A DNA stretch of 8,385 nucleotides from contig JBIICM010000107.1 in assembly GCA_044238875.1 (NCBI GenBank), positions 1 through 8,385 of the forward strand, given 5' to 3'. The stretch's first letter is position 1; each line of letters opens with the position of its first letter. This document shows, one piece after another, positions 1-6,632 of the stretch. The position numbers and the translations under genes are program-made. Origin of the DNA: JAIBAI01 sp044238875. Its GTDB lineage: Bacteria; Bacteroidota; Bacteroidia; M30B66. The notes below the pieces were generated by a model that had not been told where the DNA came from, ran no database searches, and saw only the letters and a program-made list of their open reading frames with translations.

Positions 1-1328
1 CCACCTCACATACCTACAATAAAATGAAGGATGATGTGTGGAAACTGTTGGGGAAATTTTCAACGTTTGGTAAAAGCGCCCAGGCCATTGCTTCTAAACT
101 GGAGAATGCCGTTAAGTCGGCTCTGCTTCAGCAGAGCAATCTTTTTGAATCTCTAAAATTCAGGTATTTCGGTCCGGTTGATGGCCACGATGTCAACAGG
201 CTGGTGCAGGTAATGAAAGATCTGAAAGATATCCCCGGCCCGAAGATTTTACATGTGCTAACCGTAAAAGGCAAAGGTTACAAGCTGGCCGAGGAAGATC
301 AAACGCTCTGGCATGCTCCCGGTTTATTCGACAAGCTTACCGGAGAAATTAAAAAGGTAGAGAAGAAAGAGCCGCAGCCTCCAAAATATCAGGATGTCTT
401 CGGGCATACCATTGTTGAGCTGGCCAAAGATGATAAACGCATTGTGGGGGTTACACCTGCGATGCCCTCGGGTTGCTCACTCAACATTATGATGCGTGAA
501 ATACCAGACAGGGCATTTGATGTTGGCATTGCCGAACAGCATGCGGTTACCTTCAGTGCCGGCATGGCCACTCAGGGTCTCATTCCTTTCTGCAACATTT
601 ACAGTACATTCATGCAGCGGGCTTACGATCAGGTAATTCATGATGTGGCCATACAAAATCTGCATGTGATATTTTGTCTTGACAGGGGAGGGCTGGCAGG
701 AGCTGACGGTCCAACTCATCACGGTGCATATGACCTGGCCTACATGCGTTGCATCCCAAACATGGTGGTTGCTGCTCCCATGAACGAAGAGGAGCTCCGC
801 AACCTGATGTATACTGCCGTTAAAATTCCAGGGCCTTTCAGTATTCGTTATCCGCGAGGTAATGGCGTAATGCCTGACTGGAGAAAACCATTCACGCTTC
901 TTGAAATAGGCAAAGGCCGCAAACTTCAGGAGGGCAGCGATCTGGCGATTTTGAGCATTGGGCATATTGGTAACCTGGCCGCTTCAGCCGTCAAAAAACT
1001 TTCAGCGCAAGGCTTGCAGGCTGCCCATTACGACATGCGTTTTGTGAAACCACTTGATGAGGAACTGCTGCACGAAGTTTTTTCAAAGCACGACCGTATC
1101 ATAACCGTTGAAGATGGCTGCATACAGGGTGGATTTGGATCTGCCATTCTTGAATTCATGGCCGATCATGGATACAGCGCCCGTATTAAGCGACTTGGTA
1201 TCCCTGATGCAATCATTGAACATGGCACACAGCCTGAACTTTGGGCTGAATGTGGATATGATGAAAAAGCCATTGCAGCTGCAGCACTCGAGCTGATTAT
1301 GGCCGCTGAGAATGTTCGCCCCTTATAA
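1..1328 (+). CDS. dxs: 1-deoxy-D-xylulose-5-phosphate synthase, 5'-truncated by window edge
   Basis: This is the C-terminal part (about 441 codons) of the thiamine-diphosphate enzyme that condenses pyruvate and glyceraldehyde-3-phosphate into DXP, the entry step of the cytosolic MEP isoprenoid pathway. The frame is open to the left edge (reading from base 3, T-S-H-T-Y-N-K before the Met at 24), so the Met at 24 is internal. DXS enzymes are usually about 620-640 residues, so roughly 190-200 N-terminal residues, including the ThDP diphosphate site, lie outside. Visible are the end of domain I with the FGPVDGHD motif, the pyrimidine-binding domain with GIAEQHAVTF (the conserved catalytic Glu is codon 534-536), the DRGGLAGADGPTHHG motif, and the C-terminal transketolase domain with VEDGCIQGGFGSA. 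There is no frameshift. The last 32 bases overlap the 3' end of the convergent flavoprotein gene. Family assignment is secure; only completeness is unknown. Confidence 0.97.
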   Translation, partial: TSHTYNKMKDDVWKLLGKFSTFGKSAQAIASKLENAVKSALLQQSNLFESLKFRYFGPVDGHDVNRLVQVMKDLKDIPGPKILHVLTVKGKGYKLAEEDQTLWHAPGLFDKLTGEIKKVEKKEPQPPKYQDVFGHTIVELAKDDKRIVGVTPAMPSGCSLNIMMREIPDRAFDVGIAEQHAVTFSAGMATQGLIPFCNIYSTFMQRAYDQVIHDVAIQNLHVIFCLDRGGLAGADGPTHHGAYDLAYMRCIPNMVVAAPMNEEELRNLMYTAVKIPGPFSIRYPRGNGVMPDWRKPFTLLEIGKGRKLQEGSDLAILSIGHIGNLAASAVKKLSAQGLQAAHYDMRFVKPLDEELLHEVFSKHDRIITVEDGCIQGGFGSAILEFMADHGYSARIKRLGIPDAIIEHGTQPELWAECGYDEKAIAAAALELIMAAENVRPL

Positions 1329-2877
1329 AGCCGGCGGCGGCCTCTGCGCATTTTTGTCCATCCATGGCCGCCGAAACAATGCCACCGGCATACCCGGCAC
1401 CTTCACCGCAGGGAAATAAACCTGCAACCTGCACGTGTTGCAGATTATCCGCATTGCGCGGAATTCTTACTGGAGTTGAAGTACGTGATTCAACAGCATG
1501 TACAACGGCTTCGTTGGTAAAATACCCCTTCATTTTTTTTCCGAAAGCCAGAAATCCCTTCCTGAGGCGCTCATGAACAAAGCCGGGCAACACTTCCCCA
1601 AGATCTGCAGCTGTTATACCGGGCTGGTAGGAGCTGGGGGGCAGCGAATCAGATAGCTTTCCCGCAGTAAAATCTGCCATGCGCTGAGCCGGAGCTATTT
1701 GACTGCCTCCACCGGCTCTGCAGGCTGCCTGCTCAACGGATTGCTGAAAATACATGCCGGCCAGCGCTCCGTATTTGCGAAAAGCAGCGGGGATTTCTTC
1801 CGCTCTTATTTCTGTTACAATGCCTGAATTGGCAAATGGATTGTTTCGCTTTGACGGCGACCATCCGTTGGTAACAACCTCTCCGTTATTTGTAGCGCAG
1901 GGTGCAATAATGCCGCCCGGACACATACAAAACGAATATACGCCCCGGCCGCCTACCTGTTCAACAAGTGCATACGACGATGGCGGTAAAAAATTGCCCC
2001 TTGCATCGCAGTGATATTGTATCCGGTCAATCAGCTCCTGAGGATGTTCAACCCTCACCCCCAGAGCAAAGGGTTTAAACTGTATCAAAATCTGCGACTG
2101 CGCCAGAAGCGAATAAATATCTCTTGCTGAATGGCCCGTGGCCAGAATCAGTGCCTTGGCTTTCAACTCGGTATCCCCATTGATTTGCACCGCGTGAAGG
2201 CGATTTGCCTCCTGACGAATAGCGGTGATTTTACTGTTGAAGTGAACCTCTCCGCCATTGGCCAGAATGGTCTCCCGCATAGAGACAATGATACCCGGCA
2301 GTTTATTGGTGCCGATGTGCGGATGGGTATCAATCAGAATCTCTTCAACAGCTCCGTGGGCAAAAAAGGTGTTCAGCACACCGCGGATATTACCCCGCTT
2401 GTTGCTGCGTGTATAAAGTTTTCCGTCTGAATAAGTGCCGGCTCCTCCTTCCCCGAAGCAATAGTTTGATTCAGGGTTCACCTGGTGGTTACGGTTGATG
2501 GCAGCCAGATCTCGCCGCCGGCTGCGTACATCTTTTCCGCGTTCAATGATCACCGGTTTTAGGCCCAGTTCAAGCAGCCTTAAAGCGGCAAATAGCCCTG
2601 CCGGCCCCGCTCCTGCAATGATTACCTCAGGTGCCGATGCCACGTTCCTGTAAACGGGTTCTGCATATTCAGAAACAGGTTCCTCCCCTTTAATAAAAAC
2701 AGCAATTTTCAGGTTTACCTTTACCTGTCTCCCCCGGCTGTCAATTGATCTCCGAAGTATTTTGACCTTAAAATGCTCGCCTTTTTTCAGCTGAAGCAAT
2801 TCTGCCACATGCTGTTCAACTGCTTCCGGAGAAAAACCTGATTCAGGCGGCAAAACAAGATCGAATTCACGGGGCAT
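1297..2877 (-). CDS. COG2509-type FAD-dependent dehydrogenase, role unknown
   Basis: A 526-residue predicted cytosolic flavoprotein. Residues 1-80 form a small N-terminal domain carrying the LRRSIDSRGR stretch typical of this family; a Rossmann dinucleotide site follows (GAGPAGLFAA at 89-98, with the ribose-binding acidic residue in VIIERG near 112). Further family marks are FGEGGAGTYSDGKLYTR, DTHPHIGTNKLP, the second GG-type motif ATGHSARD, and a C-terminal FAD-binding segment CGEGAGYAGGIVSAAMDG. Proteins of this kind are widespread in Bacteroidota and Firmicutes, but no substrate is established to my knowledge. The start ATG directly follows the porT stop (TAA then ATG, no spacer), which argues for translational coupling as last gene of the operon. 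Its 3' end overlaps dxs tail to tail. Position behind ubiE and porT suggests, only as inference, a redox task near quinone or envelope metabolism. No membrane segment or signal peptide is apparent. Confidence 0.93.
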   Translation of the reverse strand: MPREFDLVLPPESGFSPEAVEQHVAELLQLKKGEHFKVKILRRSIDSRGRQVKVNLKIAVFIKGEEPVSEYAEPVYRNVASAPEVIIAGAGPAGLFAALRLLELGLKPVIIERGKDVRSRRRDLAAINRNHQVNPESNYCFGEGGAGTYSDGKLYTRSNKRGNIRGVLNTFFAHGAVEEILIDTHPHIGTNKLPGIIVSMRETILANGGEVHFNSKITAIRQEANRLHAVQINGDTELKAKALILATGHSARDIYSLLAQSQILIQFKPFALGVRVEHPQELIDRIQYHCDARGNFLPPSSYALVEQVGGRGVYSFCMCPGGIIAPCATNNGEVVTNGWSPSKRNNPFANSGIVTEIRAEEIPAAFRKYGALAGMYFQQSVEQAACRAGGGSQIAPAQRMADFTAGKLSDSLPPSSYQPGITAADLGEVLPGFVHERLRKGFLAFGKKMKGYFTNEAVVHAVESRTSTPVRIPRNADNLQHVQVAGLFPCGEGAGYAGGIVSAAMDGQKCAEAAAGFIRGEHSQRP

Positions 2878-3612
2878 TTATTCAAAGGTGAATGAAATGT
2901 AAAGGGCTTTTGATCGAAGCCTGTCAATCGGATTAATGTAAACGTTATTTTCTCTGACCACCAGATTATTAAGGCCATAGGCCATTTTCAGTTCCGGGGT
3001 AAACTTAAAATATTGGGTGTAAATATCAAGACCCACCCCTATTTCCCAGTTCAGATCGTTGCGCTTTAGTTTCAGAATCTTCTCACCCTTATCATCAACT
3101 TTATCCTGAGAGGCCAGGTCTACCAAAGGTTTGATACCTCCAATCACATAAGCCCTGAAATTGTTTGCCCTGGCCGTTTTGAATTTCAGCAGCAGGGGAA
3201 ACTCAAGGAATGTTGATTCAACCCGCTTATCGCGCATATAGGAACTGTCGGTACCCGCTACCCTGATTGTATAAGTAAGCTTCCGTTCACCAAAGGTTAG
3301 CGTGGGTAAAAAACGCAGATCAAAGTTATCAGTCAGGTGCAGGTTTGAAACAATACCAAGGTTAAACCCGTTTCCGCTGCCGGGCGTGATGGCAAGCACA
3401 GTGTCATTTTGCCGCAGATCACCGATTGGCCTGTACATAAAGTTGAGGCTATTGACACCCAAAATAAAACCGAAATGGATGGTTTGCTTGTCATAATTTG
3501 GCAGGTTCAATACCTTTCTTCGCTGACCATAGCCCTGACAACAAATCAGGAGCACCATAACGGCTGACAACCATATTTTTCTTTTCAGATTCAAGACAGG
3601 TGCTCTGTTCAA
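2878..3612 (-). CDS. porT: PorT/SprT-family type IX secretion outer-membrane beta-barrel protein
   Basis: A 244-residue exported protein. Residues 1-29 form a signal peptide: basic K10-R11-K12, hydrophobic core about 13-25, likely cleavage after G-Y-G at 27-29; the Cys pair at 24-25 does not make a good lipobox. Next comes the segment NLPNYDKQ (36-43) and HFGFILGVN (46-54), which is characteristic of PorT, followed by alternating hydrophobic strands and a C-terminal aromatic strand ending YISFTFE, as expected of a small outer-membrane barrel. In Porphyromonas gingivalis and Flavobacterium johnsoniae, PorT/SprT is required for type IX secretion, and for gliding in the latter. The start is TTG at 3612: the frame upstream is open only to a stop at 3634-3636 and offers no ATG or GTG, while the first ATG (codon 19) would destroy the signal peptide; a second TTG at codon 7 is possible. 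It lies 16 bases after ubiE and abuts the next gene. Divergent barrel sequence leaves some room for a related PorT-like protein. Confidence 0.86.
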   Translation of the reverse strand: MNRAPVLNLKRKIWLSAVMVLLICCQGYGQRRKVLNLPNYDKQTIHFGFILGVNSLNFMYRPIGDLRQNDTVLAITPGSGNGFNLGIVSNLHLTDNFDLRFLPTLTFGERKLTYTIRVAGTDSSYMRDKRVESTFLEFPLLLKFKTARANNFRAYVIGGIKPLVDLASQDKVDDKGEKILKLKRNDLNWEIGVGLDIYTQYFKFTPELKMAYGLNNLVVRENNVYINPIDRLRSKALYISFTFE

Positions 3613-3628
3613 CGGATAAACGTTCAGT

Positions 3629-4357
3629 TTATTTTAAGGCTGTGTAAAGGCTTACAATTCCGAATGTCATCCTGCTGCTTTCAATATTTTTAAAGCCGGC
3701 ATCATGAAGCTGTGCCGCAAAGGCTGTACCTTCAGGAAATGCCTGAACCGAGTCATAAAGGTATTGATAGGCAGCAGCATCTTTTGAGAATAGTTTTCCC
3801 CACCAAGGACAAAAATACCTGAAATACAAGTTGTACAGCTGTTTTACCGGAAAGACCCTTGGTTTAGAAAATTCAAGAATAACAACCTTGCCGCCGGGTT
3901 TGAGTACCCTGCACATTTCCTTAAGTCCTGCCTGCAGATTTTCAAAATTTCTGACACCAAAGGCAACGGTTACAGCTTCAAAGGTTTTTTCTTCGAATGG
4001 CAGGCGCTCCGAATCGGCCTTTTGAAGGCTGATGAGGTGGTTGAGTTTTTTGGCAAGGATTTTTTTTCTTCCGTGAGCAAGCATGCCTTCGGACAGGTCA
4101 ATACCGGTGATGTGTTCAGGATTTAGTTTGCTCAGGGCAATGGCAACATCTGCAGTACCGGTTGCAATATCAAGAAAATGCCCTGGAGGCTGATTTCTCA
4201 GCCGGGCAATCATCTTTTTACGCCACCAGACGTCAATACCGGCTGAGAGAAATCGGTTGAGAAAGTCATACCGGTGTGAAATGGAATCAAACATTTGCTC
4301 AACCTGCTCCTTTTTACCGGAGTGAGCATCAGAATAGGGTGTAACTACTTTCGTCAT
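3629..4357 (-). CDS. ubiE: demethylmenaquinone C-methyltransferase (UbiE/MenG)
   Basis: This 242-residue class I SAM-dependent methyltransferase performs the last step of menaquinone synthesis, C-methylation of demethylmenaquinone, at the inner face of the cytoplasmic membrane; some members also act in ubiquinone synthesis, which Bacteroidota generally lack. Family signatures are FDSISHRYDFLN (23-34), SAM motif I LDIATGTAD (62-70), the acidic post-I site GIDLSEGML (85-93), AFGVRNF (132-138), RVLKPGG (150-156) and the C-terminal Y-x-S-x-x-x-F-P element; length is normal. I choose the ATG at 4357 rather than the in-frame TTG at 4360, because ATG overlaps the rfaE1 stop as TGATG (one shared base), matching the coupling seen at the preceding junction. 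A run of eight A in the coding strand (4060-4067) keeps the frame intact. PorT follows after 16 bases. Confidence 0.97.
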   Translation of the reverse strand: MTKVVTPYSDAHSGKKEQVEQMFDSISHRYDFLNRFLSAGIDVWWRKKMIARLRNQPPGHFLDIATGTADVAIALSKLNPEHITGIDLSEGMLAHGRKKILAKKLNHLISLQKADSERLPFEEKTFEAVTVAFGVRNFENLQAGLKEMCRVLKPGGKVVILEFSKPRVFPVKQLYNLYFRYFCPWWGKLFSKDAAAYQYLYDSVQAFPEGTAFAAQLHDAGFKNIESSRMTFGIVSLYTALK

Positions 4358-5352
4358 CAATTGATAAAACGTCTGGCCTCCTCAAAAAGTTGAACACGAT
4401 CTACCGGAACTACTCCGGGTTTTTCACAAACCTGCCCTCCTGCCAGATTTGAAAGAAAGGCAAGGGTAGCAAGGTCGGTGCCTGCCGCCAGACAAAGAGC
4501 AGCAATGCTGATAACAGTATCACCGGCGCCACTCACATCTGAAATTGTTCTCACGTGTGCCGGCAGAAAAAATGACTCAGCAGTACCGGCAGCAAAAGCT
4601 CCATGCTCTGAGAGTGTGATCAGGGAGATGCTGTGGTTCAGTAATTTGCGAAGCGCCTGTTCAGCCAGCTGAATTGAATTTTTATCTGAGGGATCTGCTT
4701 CAGTTTTCAGACCTTCCCGGATCTCTTTCAGGTTAGGCTTGAAAAGTGTTACATTTTTATAGGCACTGAAATTTCTTTTTTTGGGATCAACCGCAACGGG
4801 CGTACCCGATGATGTTGCAAGATTCACAACAGTCTCAATAAGTGAAGTGTCAATGAGGCCTTTATCATAGTCTTCAAAAATAATCACATCGAAGCGCTCT
4901 TTTTTCATGAGGCTGGTCAGGTGTTCACGAAAAGCTATGGCTGAAGCTTGATTGAGCGGGCTGTCATCTTCTTCATCAACCCTGAGCAACTGGTGCTTAT
5001 TGCCCATAATCCTCATTTTCAGTGTGCTCAATCGCTCAACCCTTAATATACCTTGTTGATCAAGCTGCTCATCTTCCATTTTCCGTAGAAATGCGTCTCC
5101 GGTTGAATCATGCCCTATGACTGACGCCAGGGTTGTACGCGCTCCCATGGCGCGAATATTCAGTGCAACGTTGGCTGCTCCTCCCAAACGGTCTTCATGC
5201 CCGTTAACACTTACAACAGGAACCGGAGCTTCGGGTGAAATTCTTTCCACTTTGCCGCTGATGTAGCGGTCAAGCATGATGTCACCGATTACCAGCACAT
5301 GAAGGTGCCTGAAACGCTCAAACAGTTGCTTAAGGTCTGATTCGCTCATCAT
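4357..5352 (-). CDS. rfaE1: D-glycero-beta-D-manno-heptose-7-phosphate kinase (single-domain RfaE1/HldA type)
   Basis: A PfkB/ribokinase-family sugar kinase of 331 residues that phosphorylates heptose-7-phosphate at C1 with ATP, on the route to ADP-heptose for the LPS inner core. Evidence: the N-terminal strand VIGDIMLDRY (21-30), the RISPEAPVPVV element (37-47) that marks the heptose kinases, GGAANVALN (57-65), and the anion-hole/catalytic DVSGAGDT motif (272-279, catalytic Asp 278). Proteobacterial HldE carries a second, cytidylyltransferase-like domain; here the protein stops after the kinase fold, so the adenylyltransferase must be encoded elsewhere. Two ATGs compete: 5352 (ATGA overlap with the aminotransferase stop, four bases) and 5349 (TGATG overlap, one base); either supports coupling and they differ by a single Met. 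The gene is followed by ubiE with another TGATG junction. Confidence 0.93.
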   Translation of the reverse strand: MMSESDLKQLFERFRHLHVLVIGDIMLDRYISGKVERISPEAPVPVVSVNGHEDRLGGAANVALNIRAMGARTTLASVIGHDSTGDAFLRKMEDEQLDQQGILRVERLSTLKMRIMGNKHQLLRVDEEDDSPLNQASAIAFREHLTSLMKKERFDVIIFEDYDKGLIDTSLIETVVNLATSSGTPVAVDPKKRNFSAYKNVTLFKPNLKEIREGLKTEADPSDKNSIQLAEQALRKLLNHSISLITLSEHGAFAAGTAESFFLPAHVRTISDVSGAGDTVISIAALCLAAGTDLATLAFLSNLAGGQVCEKPGVVPVDRVQLFEEARRFIN

Positions 5353-6542
5353 TGAAGGCTTTTAAGTCCGTTGCTCAGGCGGTGAATGGCCTCGGTAATT
5401 AAGGCATCAGCAGTAGCGTACGACAAGCGTATGGCGCGATGGCAGCCAAATGCCAGTCCACTCACTACCGCTACCTGATGATTATAGAGCAGATAATGGC
5501 ACAGTTCGGTAGTTGTACTGATTACTGTGTCGCCGGCTTTTTTACCCAGGTATGCGCTAACATCAGGAAAAAAGTAAAAAGCGCCTTGTGGGAGGTTGAC
5601 GCGTATGTCAGGTATTGATTTCAGCTGATCGGCCATCAGGGCACGCCTTCTGCGAAAACCTTCAATCATTTCACTGATTACGCCCGGATCGGCATCGAGC
5701 GCAGCAATGGCAGCCCGCTGGGTGATTGAACAGGCTCCGGAGGTAATTTGACCCTGAAACTTGTCACAGGCCTGCGCTATCCACAAGGGAGCGCCGATAA
5801 AACCCAGCCTCCAGCCTGTCATGGCAAAACCTTTTGACAGCCCGTTAACGGTAACCGTTCGTTCGAACATATCAGGAAGTCGGGCGAAACTGATATGTTC
5901 GCCTTCAAAGCGGATATGCTCATAAATTTCATCAGAGATTACAAGTACAGAGGGGTATCTGCGAAGCAGATCAGCCAGCGCTTCAAGTTCACTTCGGTTC
6001 ATTACCGAACCTGTCGGATTGCAGGGCGAGCTGAAAATGAGAAGTCTGGTTTTAGGGGTCAGATAAGGTTCAATCTGAGCGGCATTTACCTTATAATCCT
6101 GCTCAATGCCGGCATATACAGGCACGGGTATGCCCCCTGCCAGCTTCACCATTTCTGCATAACTAACCCAGTAAGGGGCAGGCAGTACAACTTCGTCGCC
6201 CGGGTTGATCAGGCTCATGATTACATTGGCTATTGACTGCTTGGCGCCGGTTGAAATAACAATCTGTTCAGACTTATAGTCAAGACCATTATCGCGCTGG
6301 AATTTTCTGCATACGGCTGCTCTTAATTCCGGAAAGCCCGCAACAGGCGGATAATGCGTGAAGTTTTCGTCAATGGCCTTTTTGGCCGCCTGCTTGATAA
6401 AATCAGGCGTATCGTAGTCGGGTTCTCCCAAACTGAGACTAACAATGTCAATACCCCTGGCCCGCAGTTCGCGGCTTGCCCTTGCCATGGCCAGTGTTTC
6501 TGACTCACTGAGTGCCTGAAGCCTTTCTGATACCTGGTTCAT
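5349..6542 (-). CDS. class I PLP-dependent aminotransferase (aspartate/aromatic type)
   Basis: A fold-type I, class I-beta aminotransferase of 397 residues, resembling bacterial AspC/AspB enzymes that move amino groups between aspartate or aromatic amino acids and 2-oxoglutarate. Visible: the N-terminal S-E-R-L-Q-A-L-S-E-S-E-T pattern, SLGEPDYDTP (37-46), YPPVAGFPELR (64-74), STGAKQ (97-102), P-A-P-Y-W, NPTG (175-178), SDEIYE (203-208), the PLP Schiff-base lysine in NGLSKGFAMTGWR (Lys237), and the substrate-carboxylate arginine in IRLSYATA (Arg372). I start at ATG 6542, where the family N-terminus begins; an in-frame ATG at 6605 would add 21 residues that look unlike the family and would consume most of the promoter region. 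It heads the minus-strand operon. Substrate (aspartate, aromatic acids, or prephenate) cannot be told from sequence; the divergent DAHP synthase makes an aromatic role worth considering. Symbol left blank for that reason. Confidence 0.94.
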   Translation of the reverse strand: MNQVSERLQALSESETLAMARASRELRARGIDIVSLSLGEPDYDTPDFIKQAAKKAIDENFTHYPPVAGFPELRAAVCRKFQRDNGLDYKSEQIVISTGAKQSIANVIMSLINPGDEVVLPAPYWVSYAEMVKLAGGIPVPVYAGIEQDYKVNAAQIEPYLTPKTRLLIFSSPCNPTGSVMNRSELEALADLLRRYPSVLVISDEIYEHIRFEGEHISFARLPDMFERTVTVNGLSKGFAMTGWRLGFIGAPLWIAQACDKFQGQITSGACSITQRAAIAALDADPGVISEMIEGFRRRRALMADQLKSIPDIRVNLPQGAFYFFPDVSAYLGKKAGDTVISTTTELCHYLLYNHQVAVVSGLAFGCHRAIRLSYATADALITEAIHRLSNGLKSLQ

Positions 6543-6551
6543 AATTAATTG

Positions 6552-6559
6552 CAAACCTA
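6552..6559 (-). promoter_or_regulatory. candidate Bacteroidota -7 box for the five-gene minus operon
   Basis: On the minus strand the eight bases TAGGTTTG match the Bacteroidota sigma -7 consensus TAnnTTTG exactly. The box ends nine bases before the aminotransferase ATG at 6542, so a transcript from it would have almost no leader. There is no clear TTTG-like -33 element at the expected distance upstream; only weak TTCAA/ATTG sequence is present. It may therefore be a real near-leaderless promoter or a chance match. Another start further upstream in the shared intergenic region is possible. Confidence 0.4.
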
Positions 6560-6565
6560 AGGGAA

Positions 6566-6597
6566 TTTTTACAATCCGTTTGAATAGACTATACTTG
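6566..6597 (+). promoter_or_regulatory. candidate promoter for the epimerase-like/DAHP synthase unit
   Basis: TATACTTG at 6590-6597 differs by one base from the Bacteroidota -7 consensus TAnnTTTG, and a T-rich TTTTT tract at 6566-6570 sits about 19 bases upstream, where the -33 TTTG element is expected. Transcription would begin near 6602-6605, giving a leader of about 30 bases before the ATG at 6633. The match is imperfect and judged by eye only. Confidence 0.38.
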
Positions 6598-6600
6598 CAG

Positions 6601-6620
6601 GCCATTTTAAGCCATTTAAC
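6601..6620. repeat. short tandem direct repeat in the divergent promoter region
   Basis: Two copies of GCCATTT lie exactly 10 bases apart (6601-6607 and 6611-6617), each followed by a TAA-like tail, just downstream of the candidate plus-strand -7 box. A one-helical-turn spacing at the expected transcription start could serve as an operator, but two seven-base copies in AT-rich DNA can also arise by chance. Confidence 0.35.
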
Positions 6621-6632
6621 GGGAAATACCCC

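Noticed and set aside
24..26. The ATG at 24 as the start of dxs
   Set aside because: The frame is open to the window edge and the protein would lack about a third of the enzyme including its cofactor site; this is an internal Met of an edge-cut gene.
477..965. A 162-codon open frame on the minus strand inside dxs
   Set aside because: It lies wholly antisense to the strongly conserved dxs core, shows no recognisable motif, and is explained by codon bias of the opposite strand.
1335..1373. Eight-base inverted repeat (CGGCGGCC / GGCCGCCG) with a T-run in its loop, near the dxs 3' end
   Set aside because: The arms are separated by 23 bases, the T-run is in the loop instead of after the stem, and the arms code for alanine-rich codons of the flavoprotein; not a convincing terminator.
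3536..3550. Lipoprotein signal at the Cys pair in the PorT signal peptide
   Set aside because: The residues before the Cys (L-L-I or I-C) do not fit the usual lipobox, and an ordinary signal-peptidase I site follows at G-Y-G.
4060..4067. Run of eight T (eight A in the ubiE coding strand) as a possible slippage or phase-variation site
   Set aside because: The frame is intact across it, the run encodes R-K-K-I in a normal UbiE position, and eight-base runs also occur in the neighbouring flavoprotein gene without effect.
5895..6236. A 113-codon open frame on the plus strand inside the aminotransferase gene
   Set aside because: It is antisense to conserved aminotransferase motifs and resembles no protein family.
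6543..6550. AATTAATT palindrome just before the aminotransferase start
   Set aside because: Too short and of too low complexity to call an operator.
6543..6605. A 21-residue N-terminal extension of the aminotransferase from the ATG at 6605
   Set aside because: The extension does not resemble family N-termini, and the conserved pattern begins at the ATG at 6542; the stretch is better read as promoter.
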